A DNA stretch of 64,000 bases from Candidatus Zipacnadia bacterium (GCA_029821735.1 JALGSU010000002.1:186001-250000), one strand, 5' to 3'; positions 1-9,400 are shown, numbered from the stretch's first letter. The notes: generated from the sequence alone by a model not told the origin. Made by a program: numbers and translations.

Positions 1-2
1 TG

Positions 3-224
3 GCCTTCTACGTGGGCCTGCCGGTACTCGCCGCGACGCTGGCAACCGGCGTGATCGTCTCCACGGTGCAGGCCGCCACGCGGCAGAGCGATGCGACTGT
101 GAGCGTAGTGCCGCGACTGCTGGCCGCGGGCGGCGCACTGTTGATATTCGGCACCTGGATGGTCGCCGTTATGCAGGGCTTCTGGCTTGACCTGTGGCTG
201 CACCTGCCGGAGATGGTCAAATGA
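3..224 (+). CDS. fliQ: Flagellar export protein FliQ, C-terminal part (5' end outside window)
   Basis: Only the last 73 codons are present; the reading frame is open from the window edge. FliQ is a small membrane protein with two transmembrane helices in the flagellar type III export gate, packed with FliP and FliR. The visible part contains the segment LPVLAATLATGVIVSTVQAAT, matching the loop and start of the second helix of FliQ, then the helix around LLAAGGALLIFGTWMVAVM and a short polar tail. It is directly followed by fliR, flhB and flhA, the usual order of export-gate genes, which supports the assignment more than the short sequence alone. The initiation region cannot be seen. Confidence 0.82.
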   Translation, partial: AFYVGLPVLAATLATGVIVSTVQAATRQSDATVSVVPRLLAAGGALLIFGTWMVAVMQGFWLDLWLHLPEMVK

Positions 225-233
225 CCCGTGCCC

Positions 234-260
234 TCAACTCCAGCGTGTCTGCGCCGATAA
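234..260 (+). promoter_or_regulatory. Candidate sigma-28 (FliA) promoter upstream of fliR
   Basis: Between fliQ and fliR the sequence reads TCAA, 15 bases, then GCCGATAA. The known sigma-28 consensus is TAAA-N15-GCCGATAA, so the -10 matches 8 of 8, the spacing is exact and the -35 matches 3 of 4. The -10 ends 24 bases before the fliR ATG. The cognate sigma gene, fliA, lies 3.6 kb downstream on the same strand, so the site could autoregulate the export operon. Activity is inferred from the match only. Confidence 0.55.
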
Positions 261-284
261 GACCCCTGAGCGGGCTGCGTTACC

Positions 285-1055
285 ATGCCTGGTAGCTGGC
301 TGAATCAGGCGCCGACAATGGCACTGGTGTTTGCCCGGTGCGGAGGCCTGCTGGCACTGGCACCGCCGATGAATGTGCGCCAGTTCCCGGTGACCGTGCG
401 CGTGGGCATTGCAGCCGTTCTGGCGGTGGCGCTGGCTCCCGCAACGACGGTAGCCGAGGGGCTGAGCAATCTTGGCCTGCTTGACTTTGCGGCGCTGCTG
501 GTGCGCGAGGCGGTGGTCGGCGCGCTCTTGGGGGTGGGCGCGGCGTTGGTGCTGTGGGGCTTCACGATTGGCGGGCAGTTACTGGACACGCACCTGAACG
601 CTGGGGACGCCGGAGCGCGCAGCCAGGGGCGCGGACCGATGGCAGCGCTACTCTACCTGACCGCCGGGGCGGGGTTCGTGGCGATCGATGCGCACCACTG
701 GATGTTGGCCGCTCTGGCAGAGAACTTGCAGCGAGTGCCGATCGGCGGCCCGGTTCAGATCGCGAGCGGCGCCCTCGCGGTAGCGGGGATGGGGCACGAT
801 ATGCTAATGGTCGGCCTGGCTGTGGCGGCACCCGCGCTGGCGGTGATGTACGCGGCCGAGGTGGCACTGGCGAGTTTCGTGCGAGCGACGCCCGCGCTGG
901 GGCTGGCGCAGCCGCACGGTCCGGTGCGGTGGACAGCGGGGCTCTTAGGACTGGCAGCCTGCACGCCGCTCCTGGCGCATCTGCTCACCAGACACAGCGC
1001 GCGTATCATCGAGACTATCCGAGAACTGACGATCCTGTTCGCTGGCACCGGCTGA
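285..1055 (+). CDS. fliR: Flagellar export protein FliR
   Basis: 256-residue polytopic membrane protein, the usual FliR length, with about six hydrophobic segments. FliR forms part of the FliPQR export gate at the core of the flagellar basal body. The N-terminal stretch (first helix, then APPMNVRQFPVTVRVGIAAV) has the FliR pattern of a helix, a short loop with a Pro-x-x-x-Arg motif and a second helix. The ATG at 285 is used because an in-frame stop lies just upstream at 267; no strong ribosome-binding site is visible. A 60-base gap separates it from fliQ and carries a sigma-28-like promoter; flhB follows after 15 bases, so the genes are probably co-transcribed. Confidence 0.85.
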   Translation: MPGSWLNQAPTMALVFARCGGLLALAPPMNVRQFPVTVRVGIAAVLAVALAPATTVAEGLSNLGLLDFAALLVREAVVGALLGVGAALVLWGFTIGGQLLDTHLNAGDAGARSQGRGPMAALLYLTAGAGFVAIDAHHWMLAALAENLQRVPIGGPVQIASGALAVAGMGHDMLMVGLAVAAPALAVMYAAEVALASFVRATPALGLAQPHGPVRWTAGLLGLAACTPLLAHLLTRHSARIIETIRELTILFAGTG

Positions 1056-1070
1056 GGGAGCACGAAGCAC

Positions 1071-1802
1071 GTGGCCGCAGACACCAAGAGCTATCCGCCA
1101 AGTCAACGGCGCCTGGCCCAACTGTGGGCGCGGGGCGTCACCCCGGCCAGCACAGCTCTCGTGGGGGCCGCGGTGGTGGCTGCGGGTACTACCTGCGTCC
1201 TGATCGCCTGGCCCTGGCTGACACGGGGGGCCGGGGAGGCGCTCGCGCTTGCTCTGAATCTCGCAGCGTCGGCAACACACGCGGGCGAAGCCATGACGCT
1301 TGCCCGGACGCTGCTGTTGTGGGCACTTGCAGTCGTCGGCCTCGTGGGCGCAGTGGCGGTCACAGTTGCTCTGGTTGTGCATCGCTTGCAGCTCGCGCCC
1401 CGCGGCGACACCGGCTACGCACCCGGACCGAGCATGCAGAGCAGTGGCACCGGAACACCGTCGGCTGCACAACTGGCCTGGATGCTCGCGGGCGCAATGG
1501 TCGCGCTGGCGAGCACACTTGTGGCTGCGCGTGCAGCATTGGGCAGAAGCGCGACGCTGCCGGTCGAGGACCCGGCCTTGCTGATGAGCGCGGCCCGGGG
1601 GATCGGCGTGGCGATGGCGCTGCCACTGCTGGCGACGCTGCTGGGCTTCGGCCTGCTAGACTGGTTGATGCGCGCGTCCGATTTCGCACGGTCATCGTGG
1701 ATGTCCCGACAGGAAATGCAGGATGAACTGCGGCTGACGGAGGGCCCTGAACTGGTGCGCTCCCGGCGGCGGCAAGTGAGACGTGGTGAACGTGATGCGT
1801 AG
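1071..1802 (+). CDS. flhB: Flagellar export protein FlhB, membrane domain only
   Basis: 243 residues, against roughly 350-380 for typical FlhB. The N-terminus (SYPPSQRRLAQLWARGVTPA) is a diverged form of the FlhB cytoplasmic leader, followed by four hydrophobic segments near residues 27-48, 81-105, 137-157 and 170-200. The segment SRQEMQDELRLTEGPELVRSR matches the linker that in other FlhB proteins leads into the cytoplasmic autocleavage domain, but the protein ends 15 residues later. The NPTH cleavage motif and the whole substrate-switch domain are absent. There is no room for a hidden frameshift, because flhA starts within the last codons (about 20-base overlap). The GTG start at 1071 follows GAGGGAG by ten bases. 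The assignment rests on position plus the linker match. Confidence 0.78.
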   Translation: MAADTKSYPPSQRRLAQLWARGVTPASTALVGAAVVAAGTTCVLIAWPWLTRGAGEALALALNLAASATHAGEAMTLARTLLLWALAVVGLVGAVAVTVALVVHRLQLAPRGDTGYAPGPSMQSSGTGTPSAAQLAWMLAGAMVALASTLVAARAALGRSATLPVEDPALLMSAARGIGVAMALPLLATLLGFGLLDWLMRASDFARSSWMSRQEMQDELRLTEGPELVRSRRRQVRRGERDA

Positions 1803-3819
1803 GGGCACAGACCCGTCGGCAGCCCTGGGAGCTCTCGGCAACCCGCAGGCGATGGCGGCGATGCTTGCGGCGGCCGCACTGTTGGCGATGGTGCTGCCCC
1901 TGCCCGCGCTGATCGTGGATATGCTGCTCGCACTGAGCATGGGGCTGGCAGTCGGAGTGCTGTTGGTGGCACTGGCGGCGCCGGATCCCGCACGGCTGAC
2001 GGCGTTCCCCCCGGTGCTCGTGCTGGCGGGGCTTGGCCGCATCGTCCTGTGTCTGTGCGTCAGCCGCCTGATCATGGGCACGGGGCATGCCGGCGCGCTG
2101 GCGCTGACCCTGAGTCGGACGCTCAGCGGTGAAGACGCGATCGCGGGCGTCGGGCTGGTCGTAGTGCTGGCCGTGGTGCAGCTCGTGATGATCACCGCGG
2201 GCGTCGGACGAATGGCCGAAGTGGCCGCGCGCTTCGCCCTCGATGCGATGCCCGGGAGGCAGATGAGTCTCGACAGCGCAGTCGGGCGCGGGCAACTGTC
2301 TGCGATCGATGCGCGCGAGCAGAACCGGGCCATCGAGGAGGAAGCAGGTTTCTACGGGGCGATGGACGGCGCGGGGCGTCTGCTGCGCGGCGAAGCAGTG
2401 GCTGCGACGGCGATCATTCTCGTGACGGCACTCGTGGCTGGCGCACGCGGTGCGAGCCAGGCCTCTGGCATCGCGGAGGCCGCCACCTGGTATGCCACGC
2501 TGGCAGCAGGTCACGGACTGGTGATCCTGCTGCCCGGTCTACTCACCGGAGCGGCGGCCGCAGTCGTGGTGGCACGCTCGGCATCGGGATCAGGATTGCT
2601 GGAACAGGCGGGTGGGCAGATGCTCACCGGCGTGTGGCCACTGACGGCCGGGGCAATCGCGCTGCTGGCGCTGGGTCTGGTGCCCGGCGTGGCCAAGGTG
2701 CCCACGCTCATCGCGGCGGTGGCACTGGGGTCGGGTGCGTGGTGGCGGGGGGCACACGGCGAGGCATGGTTCAGACCACGCGCGCAGGCAGGAGGCATGC
2801 GCCCGCGTGATGACGCCCTGAACATCGAAGTTGGCATGGGCCTGCTCGACCTGGTTGAGGGCGCGGGTGGACTGGCGGAGCGGCTGGGCCGAAGGCGCGA
2901 CGAGATGTCCGATCAGTTGGGCTTCCACCTCCCGCCGGTCACGCTGCGAGACAGCATCGATCTGCGAGCGACCGAGTATGCCATCAGCTTCCGCTCCAGG
3001 ACGATGGCCCGTGGGGTCGTGCGTCCCCATCGGCTCATGGCAGTGTCACCAAGTGCCGGCGTCACACCAGACGTCGGCCGACCAGGGCAACTGGCGGATG
3101 GGCGACAGGGAGTGTGGGTCGCCGAGGACGATGCAACGTCTCTGGCGGGGCTGCACTACGCGCTGCTGACTCCGGTTGAGGTCATCCTCAACCACTTCGC
3201 GGTGGCCGTAAGGGCCGAGAGCGCGGAGTTGTTCGACCTGGAGGCCGCGACCTGGGTGCTCGAGGAACTGAGTAGCGCTCACCCCGAGGTCATGCGCGAG
3301 GCGCGCGGCGCCGGGATTACGGCATCACTGCTGCGCCAGACAGGCGGCAAACTGCTTGCGGCAGGCCTTCCGCTTCTCCAGCCGCTGTCGATCGTGGAGG
3401 CCCTGGTCGAGGCAGCACCCGAGACAACTGACCCGGAGACTCTGGCCGTGCGCTGTCGTCCATCACTGGCGGGGATGATCACAGACTACCTCGCGCCACA
3501 GGGACGGCTCCACGCGTTGGAGCTTGCCCCGGCGCTCCAGGATGAGCTCGCGGATTCCGCCCACCGCACCGAACACGGGACAGCGGCGGCCCTCCCGCCC
3601 GAACGCGCGCAGGCATGGACGGAGACGCTGGGACAGGTGGCGAGCGAACACGGTTGGGGCCGCCCGCTGGTGGTAATGTGCGAGCCCCGTGCGCTCCTCC
3701 CCCTGCAGGACCTGTGTGCCCGCACGCCGTGGCAGTTGATTGCAGCGACCCCGCTGGACCTCACCCCCACCGTGACCGTGGAATTCGTCGCACGCCTGGC
3801 CCCCGAAATGCTCACCTGA
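1783..3819 (+). CDS. flhA: Flagellar export protein FlhA
   Basis: 678-residue protein with an N-terminal membrane half (about eight helices to residue ~320) and a C-terminal cytoplasmic half. FlhA forms the nonameric ring of the flagellar export gate and docks export substrates and chaperones. The FHIPEP-family signature region is clear near residues 145-205: VAARFALDAMPGRQMSLDS and FYGAMDGAGRLLRGEAVA. The residue usually Lys after PG in this signature is Arg here, while the following Asp is kept. The C-terminal half keeps the GMGLLDLVEG and LGFHLPPVTLRD segments and a PVEVILNH motif. Start candidates are GTG 1783, 1786 and 1792 and ATG 1795, all overlapping the flhB end. Confidence 0.93.
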   Translation: MVNVMRRGTDPSAALGALGNPQAMAAMLAAAALLAMVLPLPALIVDMLLALSMGLAVGVLLVALAAPDPARLTAFPPVLVLAGLGRIVLCLCVSRLIMGTGHAGALALTLSRTLSGEDAIAGVGLVVVLAVVQLVMITAGVGRMAEVAARFALDAMPGRQMSLDSAVGRGQLSAIDAREQNRAIEEEAGFYGAMDGAGRLLRGEAVAATAIILVTALVAGARGASQASGIAEAATWYATLAAGHGLVILLPGLLTGAAAAVVVARSASGSGLLEQAGGQMLTGVWPLTAGAIALLALGLVPGVAKVPTLIAAVALGSGAWWRGAHGEAWFRPRAQAGGMRPRDDALNIEVGMGLLDLVEGAGGLAERLGRRRDEMSDQLGFHLPPVTLRDSIDLRATEYAISFRSRTMARGVVRPHRLMAVSPSAGVTPDVGRPGQLADGRQGVWVAEDDATSLAGLHYALLTPVEVILNHFAVAVRAESAELFDLEAATWVLEELSSAHPEVMREARGAGITASLLRQTGGKLLAAGLPLLQPLSIVEALVEAAPETTDPETLAVRCRPSLAGMITDYLAPQGRLHALELAPALQDELADSAHRTEHGTAAALPPERAQAWTETLGQVASEHGWGRPLVVMCEPRALLPLQDLCARTPWQLIAATPLDLTPTVTVEFVARLAPEMLT

Positions 3820-3902
3820 CCTGACTCCCCGCAGCGGCACGAGAATTGCATCATCGATCATGTGCGAGAAAGCCCGCGCGGCAGCAATTCGTGCAGATCG
3901 GG

Positions 3903-4670
3903 ATGATGCATGTGTCAGCGGAACGGTGCGATTCAGCAGAACCGGTCCTCAGCCATGGAGAACGCGAAGAGCTCATCAAAAAGCATGTGGGTCTAGTGCA
4001 CTTCATCGTCGGGCGCGTCTCCGTGCGCCTGCCCGATAGCGTCGAACGCGAGGACTTGGAGAGCGCGGGATTGATCGGGCTCATCAAGGCCACAGACCGC
4101 TTCGATCCCGGACGGGGTGTCAAGTTCGCGACTTACGCAAGCACCGTGATTCGCGGCGAGGTGATGGAGGCCCTGCGCGCCAAGGACTGGGCACCCCGCA
4201 GTGTCCGCAGGCGCTACCGACAACTCGAACAGTGCATCGCGCAACTGCAAGGCCAGCTCGGCCGTCAACCGACGGAGGCCGAAATCCGCCGCGCTCTCCA
4301 ACTCGATGAGCAAGAGTACCACGCGCTCCTTGCGGCGACCAGCCACATGGCCGTCAGTTCACTGGAAGAGATGATGGAGATGGAGGAAAGCGTGCAAGTG
4401 ACCGCTTCGGACCGACCCATCGAGCCTTCGACGAACGATGACGATCCTGCAAAGATCGCTGACCATGAGGCGCTCAAGGAGCTGATCGCCCAAGCCGTGG
4501 ACCAGCTCCCCGAACGCGACCGCGTGGTTATCGGCCTCTACTATCAGGATGAACTGACGCTGCGCGAGATCGGTGAGGTATTGAGCATCACTGAATCACG
4601 CGTGTGCCAGATCCATACGCAGGCCATCACCAGGCTGCGTACCAGGATGGAGCAGAAGCTGGCTGCTTGA
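3903..4670 (+). CDS. fliA: RNA polymerase sigma factor FliA/WhiG (sigma-28)
   Basis: 255 residues from ATG 3903 (ATG 3906 equally possible; a TTG at 3846 would add 19 unlikely residues). Sigma-28 directs transcription of flagellar and chemotaxis genes. Region 2 is clear (DLESAGLIGLIKATDRFDP, then KFATYASTVIRGEVMEALR), followed by a region 3 segment (RRYRQLEQ to QPTEAEIRRAL) and a region 4 helix-turn-helix (LPERDRVVIGLYYQDELTL, then REIGEVLSITESRVCQIH). The spacing and the WAPRSVRR element fit FliA/WhiG rather than SigB/SigF. It ends the export-gene run; a sigma-28-type promoter in front of fliR suggests feedback on its own expression. Confidence 0.9.
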   Translation: MMHVSAERCDSAEPVLSHGEREELIKKHVGLVHFIVGRVSVRLPDSVEREDLESAGLIGLIKATDRFDPGRGVKFATYASTVIRGEVMEALRAKDWAPRSVRRRYRQLEQCIAQLQGQLGRQPTEAEIRRALQLDEQEYHALLAATSHMAVSSLEEMMEMEESVQVTASDRPIEPSTNDDDPAKIADHEALKELIAQAVDQLPERDRVVIGLYYQDELTLREIGEVLSITESRVCQIHTQAITRLRTRMEQKLAA

Positions 4671-4682
4671 CCGCCTCCGGAT

Positions 4683-4697
4683 AGCGGGTGCCCCGCT
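4683..4697 (+). terminator. Weak hairpin after fliA
   Basis: AGCGGG and CCCGCT form a 6-bp stem with a 3-base loop just after the fliA stop codon. There is no long U tract, so this is only a possible terminator separating fliA from the next promoter. Confidence 0.35.
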
Positions 4698-4704
4698 GGC
4701 TGGT

Positions 4705-4734
4705 TTGCGCCGCCTTGGGGCGGTGTGCTATAAT
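4705..4734 (+). promoter_or_regulatory. Housekeeping promoter with extended -10
   Basis: TTGCGC at 4705-4710, an 18-base spacer, then TATAAT at 4729-4734 preceded by TGC, giving an extended -10. It lies 55 bases upstream of the LptD-like gene. The 12-mer TGCTATAATTCC recurs exactly in the promoter before the LeuB-like gene at 24.9 kb. Confidence 0.7.
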
Positions 4735-4789
4735 TCCCCTCGACCCAATTGACCCGTCAGAAGGGCCTCAGCGGCCCAGAATCGATGAC

Positions 4790-6397
4790 ATGCCCATAGC
4801 TTCACCAACGTGGAGATCGCCGATCGGGCCTTCCGGGTCCGCATCTCGAATCGTCGGCGCGCTGTATGGTGCTGTACGATGCCTGTTGGTGTGTACGGTG
4901 CTTGCCGCTGTCCCTCTCGTCGCTGGAGCAGAGATGGTGACCTTCACCACCAGGGGCGACGACGTGCAGTTCTCTTGGGACGGACACTCAGTCAGTCTAC
5001 GAGGGCACGCCGAGCTGCTTGGGCAGAGCCAGCAGGACCCATCGCGGCAGATCCGCATTACTGCGGAGTTGATTGAGGGGAATCTGCAGACAGGCAGGTT
5101 CGAGGCAGTCGGTGATGTGCTTCTCGTCACCGTGGATGCGTCGCTGCGCGGTGATTCCCTGTTTTTTGACGCGAACACGTCGGAGTACCGCATCAAGAGT
5201 GGCTCCGTGATGATGCGCGTGGGCCAAGACCCGCAGAGCGCGTGTGGCTTCGCCTATGGCCGCGAGATGAGCAACGACGGACATCTGATCCGCGTGACGG
5301 GCGCCCGCGCGACGACCTGTGAACGGGCGTCGCCACACTACGCGCTCGAAGCCCGGCGCCTCGTCTACGACACGCAAAGCGGAGACGTGCAGGTGCGCGG
5401 TGGTGCGCTGAGGATGTATGGGGTCAGAATCCCCCTGCTCCCCACCTTCACCACCTCCCTGACCGATGAGACCAAAATGCGCCCAGACGCGGTCCCTGAG
5501 CCGCGATGGGGCGGCCGAGACGGCTTCGCCCTCAAGTGGGGATTGCCATTTCAGTTCCCCGGTGAGCACATCTCGGCGAAGGGGTCGGTGCTGCTGACCT
5601 CCCGGCGCGGCATCAGGGGACAAATCGACGTCCAGGGCCCGATCGGACCGATGACAGGCCACGTCAGGGCCAGCCACAAGGAGGACGTGAAGAGCGACGT
5701 CGACCAGTGGTCGCTGATCGACCGACGCCTGGAGTTCGTCCTCGATCAGGCGTGGGACACCGACCTGTTCGGCGGCACGCAGTTGGCCGCTGAGCTGAGC
5801 GCAGGCGACTTCAAGCAGTATGCAGTCGCCGGACAGCCCGAAGTGAGTGACCAGCGGGCGCTTGCCTCTCTGCGCCTGAGCCAGAACGATGACCAGTGGC
5901 GCCGGGGCATGGGTTCATGGTGGTGGACCGAGGCGAGGACGCAACTTTACGACGCCGCCGACGAATACACAGTGATCGAACTCGGTGCCGGAGCAGGCAC
6001 GCGTCTAACGGACTGGCTGAGCGGCTCGCTCACTTACATCCACCGGGATGCGAGCGGGGCCACACCGTTTGAGTTTGATGACGAGGACATCGAGAGCGAG
6101 ATATCCGGGCGCGCACGTATCGATTTCGACGACACATGGAGCATGCGCTGGACCGGTCGCTACGATGTCGAGATCGACGACATGCGCGACTATGAGATCG
6201 AGCTGGCGCGGCGGGTCCACTGCCTGACATGGAAGCTGGCCTACCGCGATGTCTCCGAGAGCATTTCGCTCGGGGTGGCCATTAACGGCCTCTTCGGGGA
6301 CGAGCCGGCGGCGCAGGAACGCTGCGTGGAGGACGGGCCACCGCGCTACTGGCGAGCACAGGATCGACACACGGAGCAAGATCAAGCGACGGAGTGA
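4790..6397 (+). CDS. LptD/OstA-like outer-membrane protein
   Basis: 535 residues from ATG 4790, which leads directly into a long signal peptide (hydrophobic core CLLVCTVLAAVPLVAGA near residues 31-47). Residues ~50-150 resemble the OstA/LptA beta-jellyroll repeat: GHAELLGQSQ, ITAELIEGNLQTGRFEAVGD and SLFFDANTSEYRIKSG are typical strands. The rest (residues ~200-500) has alternating amphipathic segments fitting a beta-barrel, for example LPFQFPGEHISAKGSVLL and LTDWLSGSLTYIHRD. It is shorter than classical LptD (about 750-800 residues) and lacks an obvious Cys cluster, so a role in lipopolysaccharide insertion is inferred, not shown. It is transcribed from its own promoter and followed by secA after 10 bases. 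Confidence 0.6.
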   Translation: MPIASPTWRSPIGPSGSASRIVGALYGAVRCLLVCTVLAAVPLVAGAEMVTFTTRGDDVQFSWDGHSVSLRGHAELLGQSQQDPSRQIRITAELIEGNLQTGRFEAVGDVLLVTVDASLRGDSLFFDANTSEYRIKSGSVMMRVGQDPQSACGFAYGREMSNDGHLIRVTGARATTCERASPHYALEARRLVYDTQSGDVQVRGGALRMYGVRIPLLPTFTTSLTDETKMRPDAVPEPRWGGRDGFALKWGLPFQFPGEHISAKGSVLLTSRRGIRGQIDVQGPIGPMTGHVRASHKEDVKSDVDQWSLIDRRLEFVLDQAWDTDLFGGTQLAAELSAGDFKQYAVAGQPEVSDQRALASLRLSQNDDQWRRGMGSWWWTEARTQLYDAADEYTVIELGAGAGTRLTDWLSGSLTYIHRDASGATPFEFDDEDIESEISGRARIDFDDTWSMRWTGRYDVEIDDMRDYEIELARRVHCLTWKLAYRDVSESISLGVAINGLFGDEPAAQERCVEDGPPRYWRAQDRHTEQDQATE

Positions 6398-6407
6398 TGG
6401 TTGACCA

Positions 6408-9400
6408 ATGGCCGGATTTGTGGGCATAGTCAGGAGTCTTATGACTGGATTTGTGAGCATAGCCAAGAGGATCTTCGACCCGAACGAACGGGAGCTTGTT
6501 TCCGCTTGGAAGCAGGTGCAGCGAATCAACGCGTTGGAGCCGGAGATCGAGAAGCTCAGCGACGGCGCACTTGAAGGTCGCGCCGAGCACTTCCGACACC
6601 GGCTGGCGGCGGGAGAAACGCTCGACGACATCATGGAGGAAGCATTCGCCGTGGTTCGCGAGGGCTCCCGGCGCGCGCTGGGCATGCGTCCGTTCGATGT
6701 GCAGCTTGTTGGCGCCATCATCCTGCACCGAGGCACGGTCGCCGAGATGCGGACGGGTGAGGGCAAGACGCTGACTGCGACGCTGCCTCTGTATCTGAAT
6801 GCCCTCGCGGGCGGCGGGGTACATCTCGTCACGACGAACGACTACCTGGTGCGCTGGCAGGCCGAATGGATGGGCGAGCTGTTCAGTTTCCTGGGCCTCA
6901 GCTGCGGCTACATTCAGCACTCCATGCCCCCCCAGGAGCGACGCGCGAACTACGCCAAGGACATCACTTACGTCGAGAACTCACAACTCGGGTTCGATTA
7001 CCTGCGCGACAACATGGCCGTGCGCCCTGAGAACCTGGTGCTGCCGGACCTGACATACGCGATCATCGACGAGGTGGACAGCATCCTCATTGATGAGGCG
7101 CGCACGCCGCTGATCATATCAGGCATGCCCGAGCAGTCCGAGCAGTTCTACGACGAGATCGACCGGATCGTCAAGCGCCTGCGGGGCACCACTGATCAGC
7201 CCGAGGAAGGTCCCGACGGCAAGAAGGTCGAGCCTGACGCCGATTACATGGTCGACGAGAAGTTCCACCAGGCCTCACTCACCGACCGCGGCCAGCGAGC
7301 CGTCGAGAAGGCCCTGCGCATCGACAACCTGACCGCGCCCGAGTACCTCGAGATCAAACACCACATCGACAACTCACTCAAGGCGCACGGACTGTATCAC
7401 CGTGATGTTGGCTATGTTGTGAAAGACGGTGAGGTCGTCATCGTCGACGAGTTCACCGGCCACATGCAGCCAGGCCGGCGCTACGGCGACGGCCTGCACC
7501 AGGCGATTGAGGCCAAAGAGGGCGTGCGCGTACAGAGCGCGCGGCAGACAGTGGCCACCATCACCTACCAGAACTTCTTCAAGCTCTACGACAAGCTCGC
7601 GGGGATGACCGGCACGGCTCGTACCGAAGAAGCCGAGTTCCGTGAGCTGTATGGCATGTCCGTGATAACCATCCCCACCAACGAACCGGTGGCCCGCGCG
7701 GACAGCCCGGACATCGTCTACAAGACCCAGGAGGCCAAGTACCGGGGCACCGTGGACGAGATCATGTACATGTATGTGCGCGAGCAGCCAGTGCTGGTGG
7801 GCTCGCGGTCGGTGGAGACCTCCGAGTACATCGGCAGCCTGCTCGATCCCGAGCGGCTGGTACACCATGCGCTGGTCGCGGTGCTTCTGGAGAAGCTCCG
7901 CGATGGCGACCACGACCTGAGCAAGGGCGACGTCAACGAATACCGCGCGTTGCTGTTCACGCCGCTGGCGGAGATGAAGAAGTCCGAGTTGAACAAGATC
8001 GCACGCGAGATGGGCGTCGACCCGGATCCGGCGCAACCCGCGAACGTGGAAGCGATGCTCGAGCACCTGGGCCTGTCCGCCGACGACAACGATGCAAAGA
8101 CAATGGAGCGTTACCGCAGGCGCCTCGAACGCGTATACGGCGCCGGTATTCCGCACAACGTACTCAACGCCAAGCAGCACGAGCGCGAGGGCGAAATCAT
8201 TGCCCAGGCGGGCGCACCGGGGGCAGTGACCATTGCCACCAACATGGCCGGCCGAGGCGTTGACATCGTGCTGGGCGGCAAGCCAGATGACCCGGCGGTG
8301 AAGATCAGACCGCAGCAGTATGACCACGTCAAAGAGATCGGCGGCCTGCATATCCTGGGGGCCGAGCGGCACGAGAGCCGCCGCATCGACAACCAGCTCC
8401 GTGGCCGATCAGGTCGGCAGGGAGACCCGGGCTCCTCGCGGTTTTTCGTATCGCTTGAGGATGAACTGATGCGCCTGTTCGGCCCGGACCGCTTCGGGAT
8501 GTTCCTCAAGGGCTGGCCGGAGGACGAGGCCATCGAGGCGAAACTCGTCTCAAAGTCCATCGAGCGCGCACAAGAGAAGGTGGAACTGCGCAACTTCGAC
8601 ATGCGCAAGAACACCCTGAAATTCGACGACGTGATGAACGTCCAGCGCACCTTGATCTACGACGAACGTCGCCGCGTGCTCATGGGCGAGGACCTCAGCG
8701 ACGCGGTTCGCGAGCTGCTGGCTAAGACCGTGACCAGCTTCGTCGCAGCGCCCGAACACAACCCGGACGTGGTGGCAGACTGGGTCGACGGGCTCAATGA
8801 AGTAATGAGAAATCTGGAGATGGAATCCGAGATTCCTCTGGTGGACATGGACCCGAGCGAGATCGAGGCGGCGCTGCACGAGGGCCTGCCCGGTATCGAG
8901 ACACTCTTGTCGGCAGCGGAGTTGCGTGATTCGCTGCAGGGCGAGCGAACCGAGGCGTTTGAGGCCGCCGCCGAGCACCTGTTCATGGGCCGCCTCTACA
9001 CGGACCTTGCCGAGACGGTCCCGGGCATCGAAGAGCTCATCGACCGCGAGCAGACAATCGAGATGAACCAGCAGGAGCTCTCAGATTACCTCGTTGACCG
9101 AGCCAGCGAGCTGTATGACCGCAAGGAGCAGTCGGTGACTCCCGAAGTGATGCGTCACATCGAGCGCAGTTGGCTGCTGCGGGTCATCGACGCACGATGG
9201 ATGCAGCACCTCAAGGAGATGGACTACCTGCGGGAGGGGATCGGACTGCGCGCTTACGGGCAGCGTGACCCCATCATCGAGTACCAGAAGGAGGCCTACA
9301 CCTACTTCGAAGGACTTCTCGAGCACATCGCGCGTGACGTCACGAAGGCGGTCCTGCTCACCGAGGTGGAGGCCCGACCGCAGGAACGGGATATGGGCAA

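Noticed and set aside
554..1726. Long plus-strand reading frame (390 codons) overlapping fliR and flhB
   Set aside because: Arg/Gly/Ala-rich shadow frame of GC-rich DNA; it overlaps clear flagellar genes in other frames.
1360..2514. Minus-strand frame of 384 codons across flhB and flhA
   Set aside because: His/Arg/Gln-rich composition typical of antisense shadows, and real genes occupy the other strand.
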